Positions 10,636 to 19,740 are shown, counted from the first letter of the stretch. The stretch is 64,000 nucleotides of DNA from Microcystis viridis FACHB-1342 (GCF_014698335.1 NZ_JACJSV010000011.1:1-64000), one strand, 5' to 3'. Translations and numbers: made by a program. Notes: a model not told the origin generated them from the sequence alone.

Positions 10636-10896
10636 ATGAAAGACATCAAACTCTTAGATCCGGTTGCCATCCTCAACTCCGTCCCTCGGGAGCGATTGAC
10701 TTTAGTTGAGCCAGATTATGAAGCTGTCCCCAGCTTGCCAAGCGGACAGGTGGGAACGGTGGTTGAGGTGTATGAAAAAGGTTCGCGCTATCAATATTTA
10801 GTGGAATTTTCTGACAGTCAGGGGCGGGAATATGCGATGGCTATTCTGCCAGGCGATGAGCTTCTGGTCTTGCATTATGAACTGGAGGCGGCGTAA
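10636..10896 (+). CDS. DUF4926 domain protein
   Basis: An 86-residue protein with the SH3-like pattern GQVGTVVEVYEKG, YLVEFSDSQGREYAM and LLVLHYE that marks DUF4926. Function unknown. It directly follows the DUF6883 gene (6 bp), and the same pairing recurs in this window at 35.7-36.1 kb, which suggests the two products act together, perhaps as a toxin-antitoxin-like unit. That role is inference only. Confidence 0.78.
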   Translation: MKDIKLLDPVAILNSVPRERLTLVEPDYEAVPSLPSGQVGTVVEVYEKGSRYQYLVEFSDSQGREYAMAILPGDELLVLHYELEAA

Positions 10897-10919
10897 ATTC
10901 TGCTTAAGGGAAAACACTT

Positions 10920-11003
10920 ATGGCTCAAGTAAAAGTTTTCTATGAACCGGAAATCGCACTTAACAATTATGTTCTAGCATATATTTTTTTAGTACGGCAT
11001 TAA
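10920..11003 (+). pseudogene. Truncated DUF2283-type gene
   Basis: Starts with ATG and reads MAQVKVFYEPE, the usual opening of DUF2283 proteins. After about a dozen codons the family pattern is lost and the frame ends at 11001-11003. The loss point coincides with the 3' end of brnA (10960), so arrival of the brnTA block or a deletion joined to it cut the gene. Confidence 0.6.
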
Positions 11004-11211
11004 TTAAAGTCTGATATTTTTTGGGAAATTGCTGTTTATACCAAGCAACAACTGAGGGTTCAAGCTGCAGAGTTACAGGAACTTTTAGAGGAGAATTAAC
11101 AGTAGCTTCTTGCCAAAATTCGGCATCAGTAGCAGCTACATCTGAATAATCTATATCAGAATCTTTCATCTGACCAAGGATATTTAATTGTTCCTCTCTC
11201 GACATACTCAT
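10960..11211 (-). CDS. brnA: BrnA-type antitoxin
   Basis: An 83-residue protein from MSMSREEQLNIL to the stop. The C-terminal half (PVTLQLEPSVVAWYKQQFPK and the following helix) is the ribbon-helix-helix-like DNA-binding part of BrnA. BrnA binds and neutralises BrnT and represses the operon. Upstream in-frame codons to 11292 belong to the brnT overlap; the ATG at 11211 follows a GGGGAATTT ribosome-site-like stretch and gives the family N-terminus. It overlaps the end of brnT by about 56 bp, as in known pairs. Confidence 0.83.
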   Translation of the reverse strand: MSMSREEQLNILGQMKDSDIDYSDVAATDAEFWQEATVNSPLKVPVTLQLEPSVVAWYKQQFPKKYQTLINAVLKKYMLEHNC

Positions 11212-11467
11212 AATAAATTCCCCTTTCCTCTGCATTAGCGCGTCTTGTAGATATAAGCCGTATTTTCTGTTCTCGTAGAGTGTACACTGCAACTAGGACA
11301 AATTCTCCTAAAAGTCCCAAAGCGATTAATCTTTCTTCGCCGTAGTCTCTGCGATTATCAGGTTTTGATATCCAGACTCCTGAAAAGATTTCCTTGGCAA
11401 AATTAAAGTCGATCCCGTGTTTTTCAATATTGATGTTGTTCTTTTGGTCATCCCACTCGAACTCCAT
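11156..11467 (-). CDS. brnT: BrnT-type ribonuclease toxin
   Basis: A 103-residue protein with the BrnT signature: FEWDDQKNNINIEKHGIDF at the start, DNRRDYGEERLIALG in the middle and ISTRRANAEERGIYYEY towards the end. BrnT is a RelE-fold endoribonuclease that stops translation when not bound by BrnA. The His, Arg and Tyr positions of the family appear intact, so this module may be functional. It is first in the brnTA operon. Confidence 0.87.
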   Translation of the reverse strand: MEFEWDDQKNNINIEKHGIDFNFAKEIFSGVWISKPDNRRDYGEERLIALGLLGEFVLVAVYTLREQKIRLISTRRANAEERGIYYEYVERGTIKYPWSDERF

Positions 11468-11987
11468 CTTTTCACTCTAACTCCATAAACTAAGAAATTA
11501 TACTGCGATCGCAAGCGATGTATAATACACCCTCCCAACTACCAAGATAACCTCTAAGTCTAGAAATCATGCCTACCGGGGAGATGCAAGACTTAACAAC
11601 AGTTAATAAATAATTACCTAACAATGTTAGCGAAATTTTGAACCCTATTATCGAATCTGACACACCGCGCCACAATCCCTCACGGAAGGCGATAGGTCGC
11701 CTGAGAAGCAGTAAAACAGGGGAAAATACCTGAAACTCTTTCCCCTGTGAATCCCTAAGCTAGGGAGAAGAATATAAAGATTTATTAAATTGTAGCTTTT
11801 GCTACAGTTGTGGGGGGGGAGTGTGTATGCTTCTGCTATCTCCCTTTGGTGTTGGGTTGGGGTGCTGCTTGATCTAGCTACGAGGGAGGGCGATCGCACT
11901 ACCCGCAATTTCAACAATGGCATGGGCAAGGATGCGCGAGTCTATCTCGATTCGATAGAAACACTACTAAAAAGATTAATATTCATT
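11468..11987. other. Intergenic region upstream of brnT
   Basis: About 520 bp. The brnT promoter should lie near 11480-11530 (TATACTGCGATCGC), but I cannot fix it. A small perfect hairpin TGTAGC/GCTACA with a TTTT loop is at 11791-11806, followed by a run of G. Open frames crossing here show no recognisable protein features. Confidence 0.3.
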
Positions 11988-12296
11988 ATGGGTTGGAGAA
12001 ATTCACTTTTACTAACATTGTTGATTTTGGTTGTTGGCATTGGTCTTGGAGCGATTACAGGAAGTCCTATAATGCGTGGACTTGTCTTCTGGACAGCACT
12101 TTGGGCAGCAATTGATTCCCATAGAATAGAAATTCATAAGTATAAAATTACAGGATCATTCGTACCATCATTTGGTAATTCATGGTCAGTTTTTTTGTTT
12201 TTACTTCTCCTTTGGGTGTATTGTTTTCCTGCCTATTTGATTATTAGAGGAAAGATTCTTAAAGGAATTATACCTTTAAGAAACGAAGACGAATAA
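11988..12296 (+). CDS. Hypothetical membrane protein
   Basis: About 102 residues starting MGWRNSLLLTLLILVVG. Three hydrophobic stretches are seen (about residues 5-22, 28-45 and 65-90), with a charged tail. I do not recognise the family. Upstream in-frame codons back to 11799 are compositionally unlike protein, so the internal ATG at 11988 is preferred. It stands alone in the accessory island. Confidence 0.5.
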   Translation: MGWRNSLLLTLLILVVGIGLGAITGSPIMRGLVFWTALWAAIDSHRIEIHKYKITGSFVPSFGNSWSVFLFLLLLWVYCFPAYLIIRGKILKGIIPLRNEDE

Positions 12297-12756
12297 GGCT
12301 ACCAATCAATCCAGACTAACTCCCCTCTCCTGCTCCCAGAGGGGTTGGGGGAGAGGTCAAATCATCAAACTATTATCTATCAACGAGTTGCTCATCGCCA
12401 AGAAATTTATAAATTTTTCCCTTAGTGCGATAACATGATCTTGTATGGTATTTTCTTCAACCGCAAACTGAAACCTTCCCAATATACCGAAAAAGAAACC
12501 ACAAAAGCCAGCTAAATTGTTTCTAAAAATACCATAAATGCCCCTTCATTCAGTCAGTTGAGGAGGGGAATTTATATCGTATTTTTATGTTATCTTGGGG
12601 GTATTTATACCGTTTTGCGGAAGGCAAAAGTCTTATACCATAAACTTTTCACGTTCCTAGTATGTGCCTCACTCATTCGCAAATTGCTATATTTTTACAA
12701 TCCAAGTCAATCATTTTCAGTCTATACTGTTACCAGTGTAAAATAAATAAGAGGGG
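12297..12756. other. Intergenic region with a startless minus-strand frame
   Basis: On the minus strand an open stretch of about 62 codons runs from about 12544 to a stop at 12359-12357. It has no ATG/GTG start and reads protein-like (for example NTIQDHVIALREKF). It could be a remnant. The plus-strand short frames look spurious. The rest is AT-rich DNA with nothing recognised. Confidence 0.35.
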
Positions 12757-13023
12757 TTATTCATAATGAGTCCACATCCGTATAACTTTGACAACCTTCT
12801 CTTCTGGAATAACCTGATAAACCAAACGATGCTGAATATTAATACTTCGGGAATAATAGCTCGCTAAATCGCCACTGAGTTTCTCATAAACAGGATAAGA
12901 TTGATACGGATTTGACTTAAGAATATTTAATAACTCGTTAGCTTGTTTTGCCAACCAAGTACGAGCCAGCTTTTCAGCATCTTTTTTCGCTTGTTTGGTA
13001 AAAACCAACTGCCAATTATCCAT
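12757..13023 (-). CDS. yoeB: YoeB-type mRNA interferase toxin
   Basis: An 88-residue Txe/YoeB protein. The opening WQLVFTKQAKKDAEKL, the central NPYQSYPVYEKLSGDL and the end SRSINIQHRLVYQV then VIRMWTHYE are diagnostic; the C-terminal His-Tyr and the Arg and Glu positions are kept, so it is probably active. YoeB cleaves mRNA at the ribosome. It overlaps the antitoxin gene by 8 bp, which couples translation. Confidence 0.93.
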   Translation of the reverse strand: MDNWQLVFTKQAKKDAEKLARTWLAKQANELLNILKSNPYQSYPVYEKLSGDLASYYSRSINIQHRLVYQVIPEEKVVKVIRMWTHYE

Positions 13024-13276
13024 TTAAAATTGCTCTGATACCCGCCTCATCCACACAATCTTCAATAGAAGTGTTGCCACCTTCAATAATTGAATCTACC
13101 ATACCAGGAATAGAATACAAATAAAGCGTTTCTTGAATAGAGTTCCAATCTTCCTCAGCAATTAAAATAGCATTCTTTTTCGTACCAGATAACAAAATCG
13201 GTTGATGATTATCATTGGTATCATTCACTAATTCATCAATTTGTTCTTTGGCTTCAGTAACAGTAACAATTTTCAT
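13016..13276 (-). CDS. yefM: YefM/Phd-type antitoxin
   Basis: About 86 residues from MKIVTVTEAKEQIDELV. The N-terminal DNA-binding fold of the Phd/YefM family is followed by PILLSGTKKNAILIAEEDW, the usual core, and a flexible acidic tail that wraps YoeB. Codons upstream of 13276 do not match the family, so this ATG is chosen. With YoeB it represses its own promoter in known systems. Confidence 0.92.
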   Translation of the reverse strand: MKIVTVTEAKEQIDELVNDTNDNHQPILLSGTKKNAILIAEEDWNSIQETLYLYSIPGMVDSIIEGGNTSIEDCVDEAGIRAILNG

Positions 13277-13337
13277 GTAGCTATCCCTTAAATTAACAAC
13301 AAGAGTGCAACCGATTCTAACACAAGTCAACTATTAT

Positions 13338-13587
13338 TCAGGATAATAGCACCTTTTCTAAATATTTGTCAAATTTATTTTTGCTTATTCTCGTTGCCAA
13401 TTCTTGATAAGTTGCCTTGCTCTGAAGAATGGTACATTGACTGATTGATTACTTTTCTGGGTGTTCCTAGTGGATTGAGTAAAGCACTAATAAAAACATT
13501 GGTATCTATAACAACTCGATTAGTCTGAGTAAAACTCCTAGTTTGGGTTGAAGCATGAAACCCAACAACTTCCCGGAATATTTTCAC
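13338..13587 (-). pseudogene. Frameshifted, truncated PIN-domain toxin
   Basis: The first frame has NRVVIDTNVFISALLNPLGTP then RKVI, the N-terminus of a COG1569-type PIN nuclease with the first catalytic Asp. Soon after RKVIN the family pattern moves to another frame (CTILQSKATYQELATRISKN and KFDKYLEKVLLS), ending at 13340-13338. The rest of the PIN domain with the remaining acidic residues is missing. So there is one frameshift and a 3' truncation. Confidence 0.78.
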
Positions 13588-14367
13588 AATCTTGGTTGGG
13601 TTTCGCCTTGTGAGCCGATTGGTAATACCTGCTCAATAATGATAGCTCAACCCAACCACCTTGTTCCTAGAGATTTACACTTTTTGTTATCTCTGATCAA
13701 GGGTTGCGCTTGCTTTGGTTTAACCTGAGCGACTTAGTTTTTGCTGCGCTTTTTTCCGGCTTGAGATTTTGAGTTTTACGGCAACCGCTTGAGTTTTTTT
13801 GAATTACCCCTTGACAATCAAGACAGTCGCTACGGCTGATAACTGATAACTGACTTCTAACCCAATTTTGGACAAAGATAAGCAAAAATTATTTATTGAC
13901 TCCACAAACTTGAGAATATTTAAATTAACATTTCGCAATATTTACAAATTCTTAAGAATTAATTGAGAAAGATTTTTATTTAACAACGATGTTATGATGG
14001 TCACAGCGATTTTACTGAATTTCATAATGGGTTGTTTTGTGCTTTTTTGGGCAGCAATGGTTGAAACCCTTGCCACATCTACAGGGTAATCCTAATTAAG
14101 AAGGGTAAATTAGTCAATTTCACGCATAACGATGATCTTTTTTTTGTGTAGTTTTATTGCAAAAAAAAAGTTTTTTTGACAAAAAGCACAAAGTATGATG
14201 GGTGCGTCAAAGTATTTCCGGCTGCGAGTAATTATTGCAGAGTTAGGTCAAAATCAGGGGATTTCCTGTTTTCAAGTGATGAAATACAGAAAAGCAGCAA
14301 TTCGATCGAGAAATCGATAAAAACAGCCTAGACTAGAAAAAGAATCCTCTATCCTGACAGCTATCCT
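13588..14367. other. Long intergenic region upstream of rnz
   Basis: About 780 bp with no convincing gene. It contains a short TAACTGATAACTGA repeat (about 13837-13852) and AT-rich DNA. A 20-codon plus-strand frame starting near 14026 (MGCFVLFWAAMVETLATSTG) has no ribosome site. The last part should hold the rnz promoter. Confidence 0.35.
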
Positions 14368-15324
14368 GTGGAGATTACTTTTTTAGGAACCAGTTCCGGG
14401 GTTCCCACTCGTTCGCGTAATGTCTCTAGTATCGCCCTTCGTTTGCCGCAACGGGCGGAAATATGGCTGTTTGACTGTGGAGAAGGAACTCAACACCAGT
14501 TACTGCGTAGCGACCTGAAAAGTTCCCAAATCCGACGCATTTTTATCACCCATATGCACGGGGATCATATCTTTGGTTTAATGGGATTGTTAGCCAGTAT
14601 TGGATTAGCCGGTTCTGCTCAGGATATTGATATCTACGGACCCCCCGGACTAGGGGACTATCTGCGTGCTTGTGCTAAGTATTCCTATACTAATTTAGCC
14701 AATCGGGTGCGTGTCCATCCCATTTCCCCCGGCATACTCTACGAAGATGAAGAATTTACCGTCTCCTGTCAGCTATTAAAACATCGTATTCCTGCCCATG
14801 GTTATCGTATCGCCGAAAAAGACCGTCCTGGACGTTTTGATGTGGAAAAAGCCAACGCTTTAGGTATTCCCCCCGGACCAATTTACGGCAAGCTGAAAAA
14901 AGGAGAAACTGTCACCCTCCCCGATGGCAGCAAAATTCGCGGTCAGTCCCTCTGCGGAGAAACGGAAATCGGCCGTAAAATTGCCTACTGTACCGATACT
15001 ATTTTCTGTGAAGGATCGATCGAATTGGCACAAAATGCAGATGTGCTAATTCATGAGGCGACTTTTGCACACCAAGATGCCGGATTAGCCTTTGAAAGTG
15101 TTCACTCCACTTCGACGATGGCAGCCCAGGTGGCCTTGGCAGCCCAGGTAAAATTGTTATTAATGACCCATTTTAGTCCCCGTTATCTACCGGGGAATTC
15201 TCTGGATATTTCCAATCTGTTAGAGGAAGCGCGGGCAATTTTTCCTAACACTAAATTAGCCTACGATTTCCTCACCTACGAAGTCCCCCGCAACCGTCAA
15301 GAAATCGCCTTAGGAGTTAAGTAA
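14368..15324 (+). CDS. rnz: Ribonuclease Z (tRNA 3' endonuclease)
   Basis: A 318-residue metallo-beta-lactamase-fold nuclease with GTG start. The zinc motif ITHMHGDHIFGL is at about residues 60-71, GEGTQHQLLR precedes it and the later His and Asp ligands (YCTDT near residue 208, HEATF, MTHFSPRY) are in place. The product removes 3' trailers from tRNA precursors. The tubulin-like gene begins 2 bp after its stop, so the two are cotranscribed. Confidence 0.97.
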   Translation: MEITFLGTSSGVPTRSRNVSSIALRLPQRAEIWLFDCGEGTQHQLLRSDLKSSQIRRIFITHMHGDHIFGLMGLLASIGLAGSAQDIDIYGPPGLGDYLRACAKYSYTNLANRVRVHPISPGILYEDEEFTVSCQLLKHRIPAHGYRIAEKDRPGRFDVEKANALGIPPGPIYGKLKKGETVTLPDGSKIRGQSLCGETEIGRKIAYCTDTIFCEGSIELAQNADVLIHEATFAHQDAGLAFESVHSTSTMAAQVALAAQVKLLLMTHFSPRYLPGNSLDISNLLEEARAIFPNTKLAYDFLTYEVPRNRQEIALGVK

Positions 15325-15326
15325 TT

Positions 15327-18300
15327 ATGCCAGCAGCAGTAGAAGAAAAAAGCATGGTTCCCACGGTTTTAGTGGGTATTGGTGGCACGGGTAACGAGAT
15401 TTTATCGCGCTTGCGTCGCTTAATCGAGGAAAGTTATGGCAGTTTGAGCAATTTTCCGATTGTCAGTTTTTTGGTGGTTGACACGGATAAGGATTATAAA
15501 ATCAGTAATCCTGAAGCTGCTGGCAGTGCTTTTAAAGATAACGAAAAACACTGGGCCCGGGTGAGTGGAAAACAGGTACAGGAGATGGTATCTGATATGG
15601 ATAGATATCCCTGGATTAATAGTTGGTTTCCCCCGGAATTAGAGAGAAATATTACTTCCCTGGAAGCGGGAGCGGGACAAATTCGCGCCTGTGGTCGTTT
15701 TGCTTTATTTTGTAATTATCATGAGATCCAAAGAAAATTTCTAGACGCGGTGAGACGGGTAAAAGGACAAGAAAACTTTATGCTTGATCGCTATGGAATT
15801 AAAGTTAGTAATAGTGCTATTAATGTCTTTACTACGGGGTCTTTAAACGGTGGTACGGGTAGCGGAATGTTAATCGATCTAGGTTACTGTATTCGTAATT
15901 GGTTACGAGGGGAAAGTAGTCCTTTGAGTACGGCAATTGTTCCGACTCCTGAAGCATTTGCGGGGATTAGTGTCGGCGATCGAGTTTTGGCTAATGGTTA
16001 CGCTGCCTTGATGGAATTGAATTACTTTTCTGACTACAGAACTGAATATCAGCAACAGTTTAGCAGCGGTTTAGTCGATGAAGTGGTTAGTAAATTACCC
16101 CCCTTTGATTTTACCTATTTAGTGGGGACAAAAAACGGCGAAGGTGATTTTAAACTCGGTCAAATTCGGGAAATGATCGCCCAAAATATCTTCCTAGATA
16201 TGACCTCTGATTTTGCCCCCCATAAACGTTCTATTAGAGATAATATTAAGGGTTCTTGGGCGCAAGCTGACCCGGGGGGACGCGGTTATCCTAAGCAATT
16301 TATGAGTTTTGGACTATCAACTATTGAAATTCCTATTGCCCAAATTCGTGCTTCCTTATCGGAACGTTTAGCCAAAGATTTAATTAATTGGTGGCTGAAT
16401 GATTCCGTGATTTTACCCGCTCAAATGTTGGACTTAGTAAGAGGTGATATCCTCAAAAAAATGCGCTTGAGCGAAGGGGAATTAATTATGGATTTATGTG
16501 CCGACAAGGATCGCTCTTTAATTGCCATAATCTCCCAATGGATTAACGAAACTCGTCAGGAAATCAATCAAGATAATTGGCTCTCTTGTACCAAACAGGG
16601 TGTTAATATTTTAGGCAATGAACAGGGAAAAATTCTGCAGTTTATTAATGATTATTTAACGCCAAGAGTCGAGGAATTTAAACGCAATCATTTACTAGAA
16701 TTGAGTCCCGATGAACGGATGCACGGCGATTATCTGAAAAAGATTTATAGTAACCGAGATGAAATTATTCAACGGGGTAAAAAGTCCCTAGAAATGGAGT
16801 TTTATAATATCCTTGAGGATCGGAACCGTGGGGTAAAATTTGCCGAGAGTTTTATTTTTTTAGTACGACAAATCTTCACCGACATAGCGGAAAAATTCCG
16901 TCGCGATCAAGAACAGGTTTGGAGTCAAAACGAAAGTAAACGTCAACGAGAATACGACACAGCCTTGGCAGAAATTAATGATATGAAAGATAAACTTCAT
17001 ATCTCAAAAAAAGATAAGATGGAAGAATATTGTGAACAAGCTTTAACGGGATTGGAAGGCTATTTAATGGCCAATATTCAACGAAAAACCAGAGGTGCGG
17101 GAGTAGAGGTTATTAATCGTTTACTGGAACATCTTAATCAATTAGAAAGCCGTTTTAATCGCTTTCGTCAGAAGTTAATTCAAAGTCGCGATCTATTTAA
17201 TCTGCAAGCTAACCAACAGATTGATAGTGCCGATGCTTTGTTAATTAATGGGATTAAATTATTTGATAGACAAGAATTAAATGGTCTTTATCAAGACTTT
17301 ATCGAACAATTTGCTTCGGGGATTGCTGGTAACAAAAACGCCTACGATACGGGTATGGATAACCTTTGTTTACCTCTCTCAGAAGAGATTTTAAAGCAAT
17401 CTAGTCCCCTCTGGAAAGAAACGCGGCGCTCCGATGAAAATATGCGTTTATTTGACATCACCGAGATTGCTGATATTCGTCAAGGTGATTTTCAAAAAGT
17501 TATCCTAAACCAAGCTAATCAACTCCTACAAAATGCTCCCGCTAGTAGTCGCATTCAGAAGGAATTGGCCGCTTGTGATCGCTTGTTAAAAATCTATAAC
17601 AACGATGCCGATATTATCAATAATCTTCGCATTGCCTACCAAAAATCGCGACCCCTAATTATGCTTAATCCTGCGGTTTTGCGGGGAAAAGATGCGGGTT
17701 TTACACCCCAATTAAATCAAAATGTGGCCCTGATTGGGGGAAGAAATACCAGTAACCCGGCAGCCCAAAAAATTATTCCGAAACTGCGGGAATTTATTGC
17801 CAACGAAGACGATATTAAACCCTTGGGAGACGTGGAAAAATATCGTCTTGTCTTCGTGCAGGAAATTGGCGGTTTTTCCCTACGTTGTCTCGAGGGAATG
17901 CGAGAGTTGCGCCAATCCTATCAGGACTGGAAAGGAGAATTTATTCTCGCCAAACGCGCCCAACAAATGGGGGAAAATCGCGATTTACCCATCCCCGTGC
18001 ATATCCAAAAGGAACCGCCTTTCTGGGATGTTTTTCCCGAAGATCCGAGTATTTATCAATTGGTGGTAACAGCCCGAGCTTTGAAAGTGCTTTTCCCAGA
18101 AGTCAATCGAGTCACTAATGAGAAAACAATTCGCTATGAAATTAAAACCGCAACGGGATTAAAAAAAGTCGATATCGCCACCAGTTGGGAAGATGCGGTA
18201 CAGGTGTTAGAAGTAAAAGCTTGTCGCGAAGATAAGGAAAAAATTCAAAGTCAGGTGACAGCTAAGTTACAGGCTGCAGCTACTCCGGAGAAAAAACAAG

Positions 18301-18563
18301 CTTTGTATCGGACTTTCATTGAATATTTACAACAACGTTCCGAGGAGTTAACAGGAGGAAAAGACAATACAGAATATAAACGGGAAGATGCAATTATTTT
18401 GCAGTTAATCCATAACTATAAGTTGGATAGCGCTGGAGAAATTCCTCTTTCTCCGGTGACGGAAGTGGCTAACCCAGCTTTAATTATCTGCGGTAATTGT
18501 GGACATAAAAACCCGCCCTCGTCTAATTTTTGTTCTAAGTGTGGGGCAAAATTAGTTAAGTAG
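15327..18563 (+). CDS. Giant tubulin-like protein with C-terminal zinc ribbon
   Basis: A 1078-residue protein. The N-terminal part matches the bacterial 'tubulin-like' family: VPTVLVGIGGTGNEILSRL near residue 12 is the first nucleotide-binding loop, and NGGTGSGM near residue 175 is the tubulin/FtsZ signature loop that contacts GTP phosphates. A long, largely helical middle with charged coiled-coil-like stretches (about 380-750) follows. The end holds a four-cysteine zinc ribbon (CGNCGHKNP and CSKCGAKL, about residues 1054-1075). Whether it polymerises or hydrolyses GTP is not known to me. It is coupled to rnz, 2 bp apart. Confidence 0.8.
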   Translation: MPAAVEEKSMVPTVLVGIGGTGNEILSRLRRLIEESYGSLSNFPIVSFLVVDTDKDYKISNPEAAGSAFKDNEKHWARVSGKQVQEMVSDMDRYPWINSWFPPELERNITSLEAGAGQIRACGRFALFCNYHEIQRKFLDAVRRVKGQENFMLDRYGIKVSNSAINVFTTGSLNGGTGSGMLIDLGYCIRNWLRGESSPLSTAIVPTPEAFAGISVGDRVLANGYAALMELNYFSDYRTEYQQQFSSGLVDEVVSKLPPFDFTYLVGTKNGEGDFKLGQIREMIAQNIFLDMTSDFAPHKRSIRDNIKGSWAQADPGGRGYPKQFMSFGLSTIEIPIAQIRASLSERLAKDLINWWLNDSVILPAQMLDLVRGDILKKMRLSEGELIMDLCADKDRSLIAIISQWINETRQEINQDNWLSCTKQGVNILGNEQGKILQFINDYLTPRVEEFKRNHLLELSPDERMHGDYLKKIYSNRDEIIQRGKKSLEMEFYNILEDRNRGVKFAESFIFLVRQIFTDIAEKFRRDQEQVWSQNESKRQREYDTALAEINDMKDKLHISKKDKMEEYCEQALTGLEGYLMANIQRKTRGAGVEVINRLLEHLNQLESRFNRFRQKLIQSRDLFNLQANQQIDSADALLINGIKLFDRQELNGLYQDFIEQFASGIAGNKNAYDTGMDNLCLPLSEEILKQSSPLWKETRRSDENMRLFDITEIADIRQGDFQKVILNQANQLLQNAPASSRIQKELAACDRLLKIYNNDADIINNLRIAYQKSRPLIMLNPAVLRGKDAGFTPQLNQNVALIGGRNTSNPAAQKIIPKLREFIANEDDIKPLGDVEKYRLVFVQEIGGFSLRCLEGMRELRQSYQDWKGEFILAKRAQQMGENRDLPIPVHIQKEPPFWDVFPEDPSIYQLVVTARALKVLFPEVNRVTNEKTIRYEIKTATGLKKVDIATSWEDAVQVLEVKACREDKEKIQSQVTAKLQAAATPEKKQALYRTFIEYLQQRSEELTGGKDNTEYKREDAIILQLIHNYKLDSAGEIPLSPVTEVANPALIICGNCGHKNPPSSNFCSKCGAKLVK

Positions 18564-18609
18564 AAATTAGGCAATTGCTTGTTTTTAGTCCTCGGATAAC
18601 AGAAAAAGT

Positions 18610-18637
18610 GGGGGTGTTAGCTGGACTAACATCCCCC
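18610..18637 (+). terminator. Hairpin after the tubulin-like gene
   Basis: Stem GGGGGTGTTAG with CTAACATCCCCC (one bulged base) and a five-base loop, 46 bp after the stop. No strong T run follows, so termination may be partial, but position and stability fit a terminator. Confidence 0.6.
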
Positions 18638-18772
18638 AAAGTGAAAATTTTCGGGAAAAATTGCCTAATAGCGAAAAAACTGGATTATAATAAGGTCTTT
18701 ACCCAAGATTTTTGCTAATCGCTAACTGCCATAAAACCCAATCAAGACCCCTGTTTATCGAGAGAAAAACCA

Positions 18773-19699
18773 ATGGTAGCCACTTTAAAAGGACGAGATG
18801 TTTTAAGAATAACCGACATGAGTAGCCAAGAAATCAGCGCCCTACTCAATCTATCGGCACAGCTTAAAGCTGGCACTCTTAACCCTAGCTGCAAAAAAGT
18901 CTTAGGATTGCTATTTTATAAAGCTTCCACCAGGACCCGGGTTTCCTTTACCGTCGCCATGTACCAGTTAGGGGGACAGGTGATCGATCTTAACCCCAGT
19001 GTAACCCAAGTGGGGCGCGGGGAACCCTTAGCCGATACAGCCCGGGTACTCGATCGCTATCTCGATATTCTCGCGGTTCGCACCTTTAAACAAGAGGATT
19101 TAGAAGCTTTTGCCAATTACTCGCGCATCCCGATTATCAACGCTTTAACGGATTTAGAACATCCCTGTCAGATATTAGCCGATTTACAGACTATCCAAGA
19201 GACTTTTCAGACTTTACGGGGAATTAACCTCACCTATGTGGGGGATGGTAATAATGTCGCTAATTCTCTCCTCTTGGGTGGTGCTTTGATGGGGTTAAAT
19301 GTGCGGGTTGCCTCCCCTGCAAACTATCAACCCGATGGGGAAATTGTCGCCAGCGCCCAGGCTATTGGCGAGAAAACCGGTAGTAAAATCTTGATTACCG
19401 ACGATCCCGTTACGGCCGTAAAAGACTCTCAGGTAGTCTATACTGATGTCTGGGCAAGTATGGGACAGGAAAGCCTCGCTGATGCCCGAATTCCCGTTTT
19501 TCAGCCCTACCAAGTCAATGAACAGCTAATGAGTCACGCTGACAAAGACGCGATTATTCTCCATTGTTTGCCTGCTCACCGGGGCGAAGAAATTACCGAC
19601 GGGGCGATCGAGGGTGTACAATCAAAAGTCTGGGAACAAGCGGAAAATCGGATGCACGCCCAAAAAGCTTTAATGGTGAGTTTATTGGGATTAATCTAG
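18773..19699 (+). CDS. argF: Ornithine carbamoyltransferase
   Basis: A 308-residue cytoplasmic enzyme that makes citrulline from ornithine and carbamoyl phosphate in arginine synthesis. The carbamoyl-phosphate loop KASTRTRVSF is at about residues 50-59, the HPCQILAD motif near 127 and the ornithine-loop HCLPAHRGEE near 263. Length is typical. It stands as a single gene with about 200 bp upstream; no ArgR-type site is evident. Confidence 0.97.
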   Translation: MVATLKGRDVLRITDMSSQEISALLNLSAQLKAGTLNPSCKKVLGLLFYKASTRTRVSFTVAMYQLGGQVIDLNPSVTQVGRGEPLADTARVLDRYLDILAVRTFKQEDLEAFANYSRIPIINALTDLEHPCQILADLQTIQETFQTLRGINLTYVGDGNNVANSLLLGGALMGLNVRVASPANYQPDGEIVASAQAIGEKTGSKILITDDPVTAVKDSQVVYTDVWASMGQESLADARIPVFQPYQVNEQLMSHADKDAIILHCLPAHRGEEITDGAIEGVQSKVWEQAENRMHAQKALMVSLLGLI

Positions 19700-19740
19700 C
19701 TGCAGATGCTCAGTTACCTAAAATAATTATTAAACTCGAT

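Noticed and set aside
12558-12746. 62-codon plus-strand frame upstream of yoeB's 3' end
   Set aside because: Composition is not protein-like and there is no ribosome site; it is AT-rich spacer.
14026-14088. 20-codon frame MGCFVLFWAAMVETLATSTG as a small protein
   Set aside because: No ribosome site, no recognised family and no conservation evidence from this sequence.
14176-14199. TTGACA and TATGAT as an rnz promoter
   Set aside because: The spacing is only 12 bases, too short for a sigma-70 promoter.
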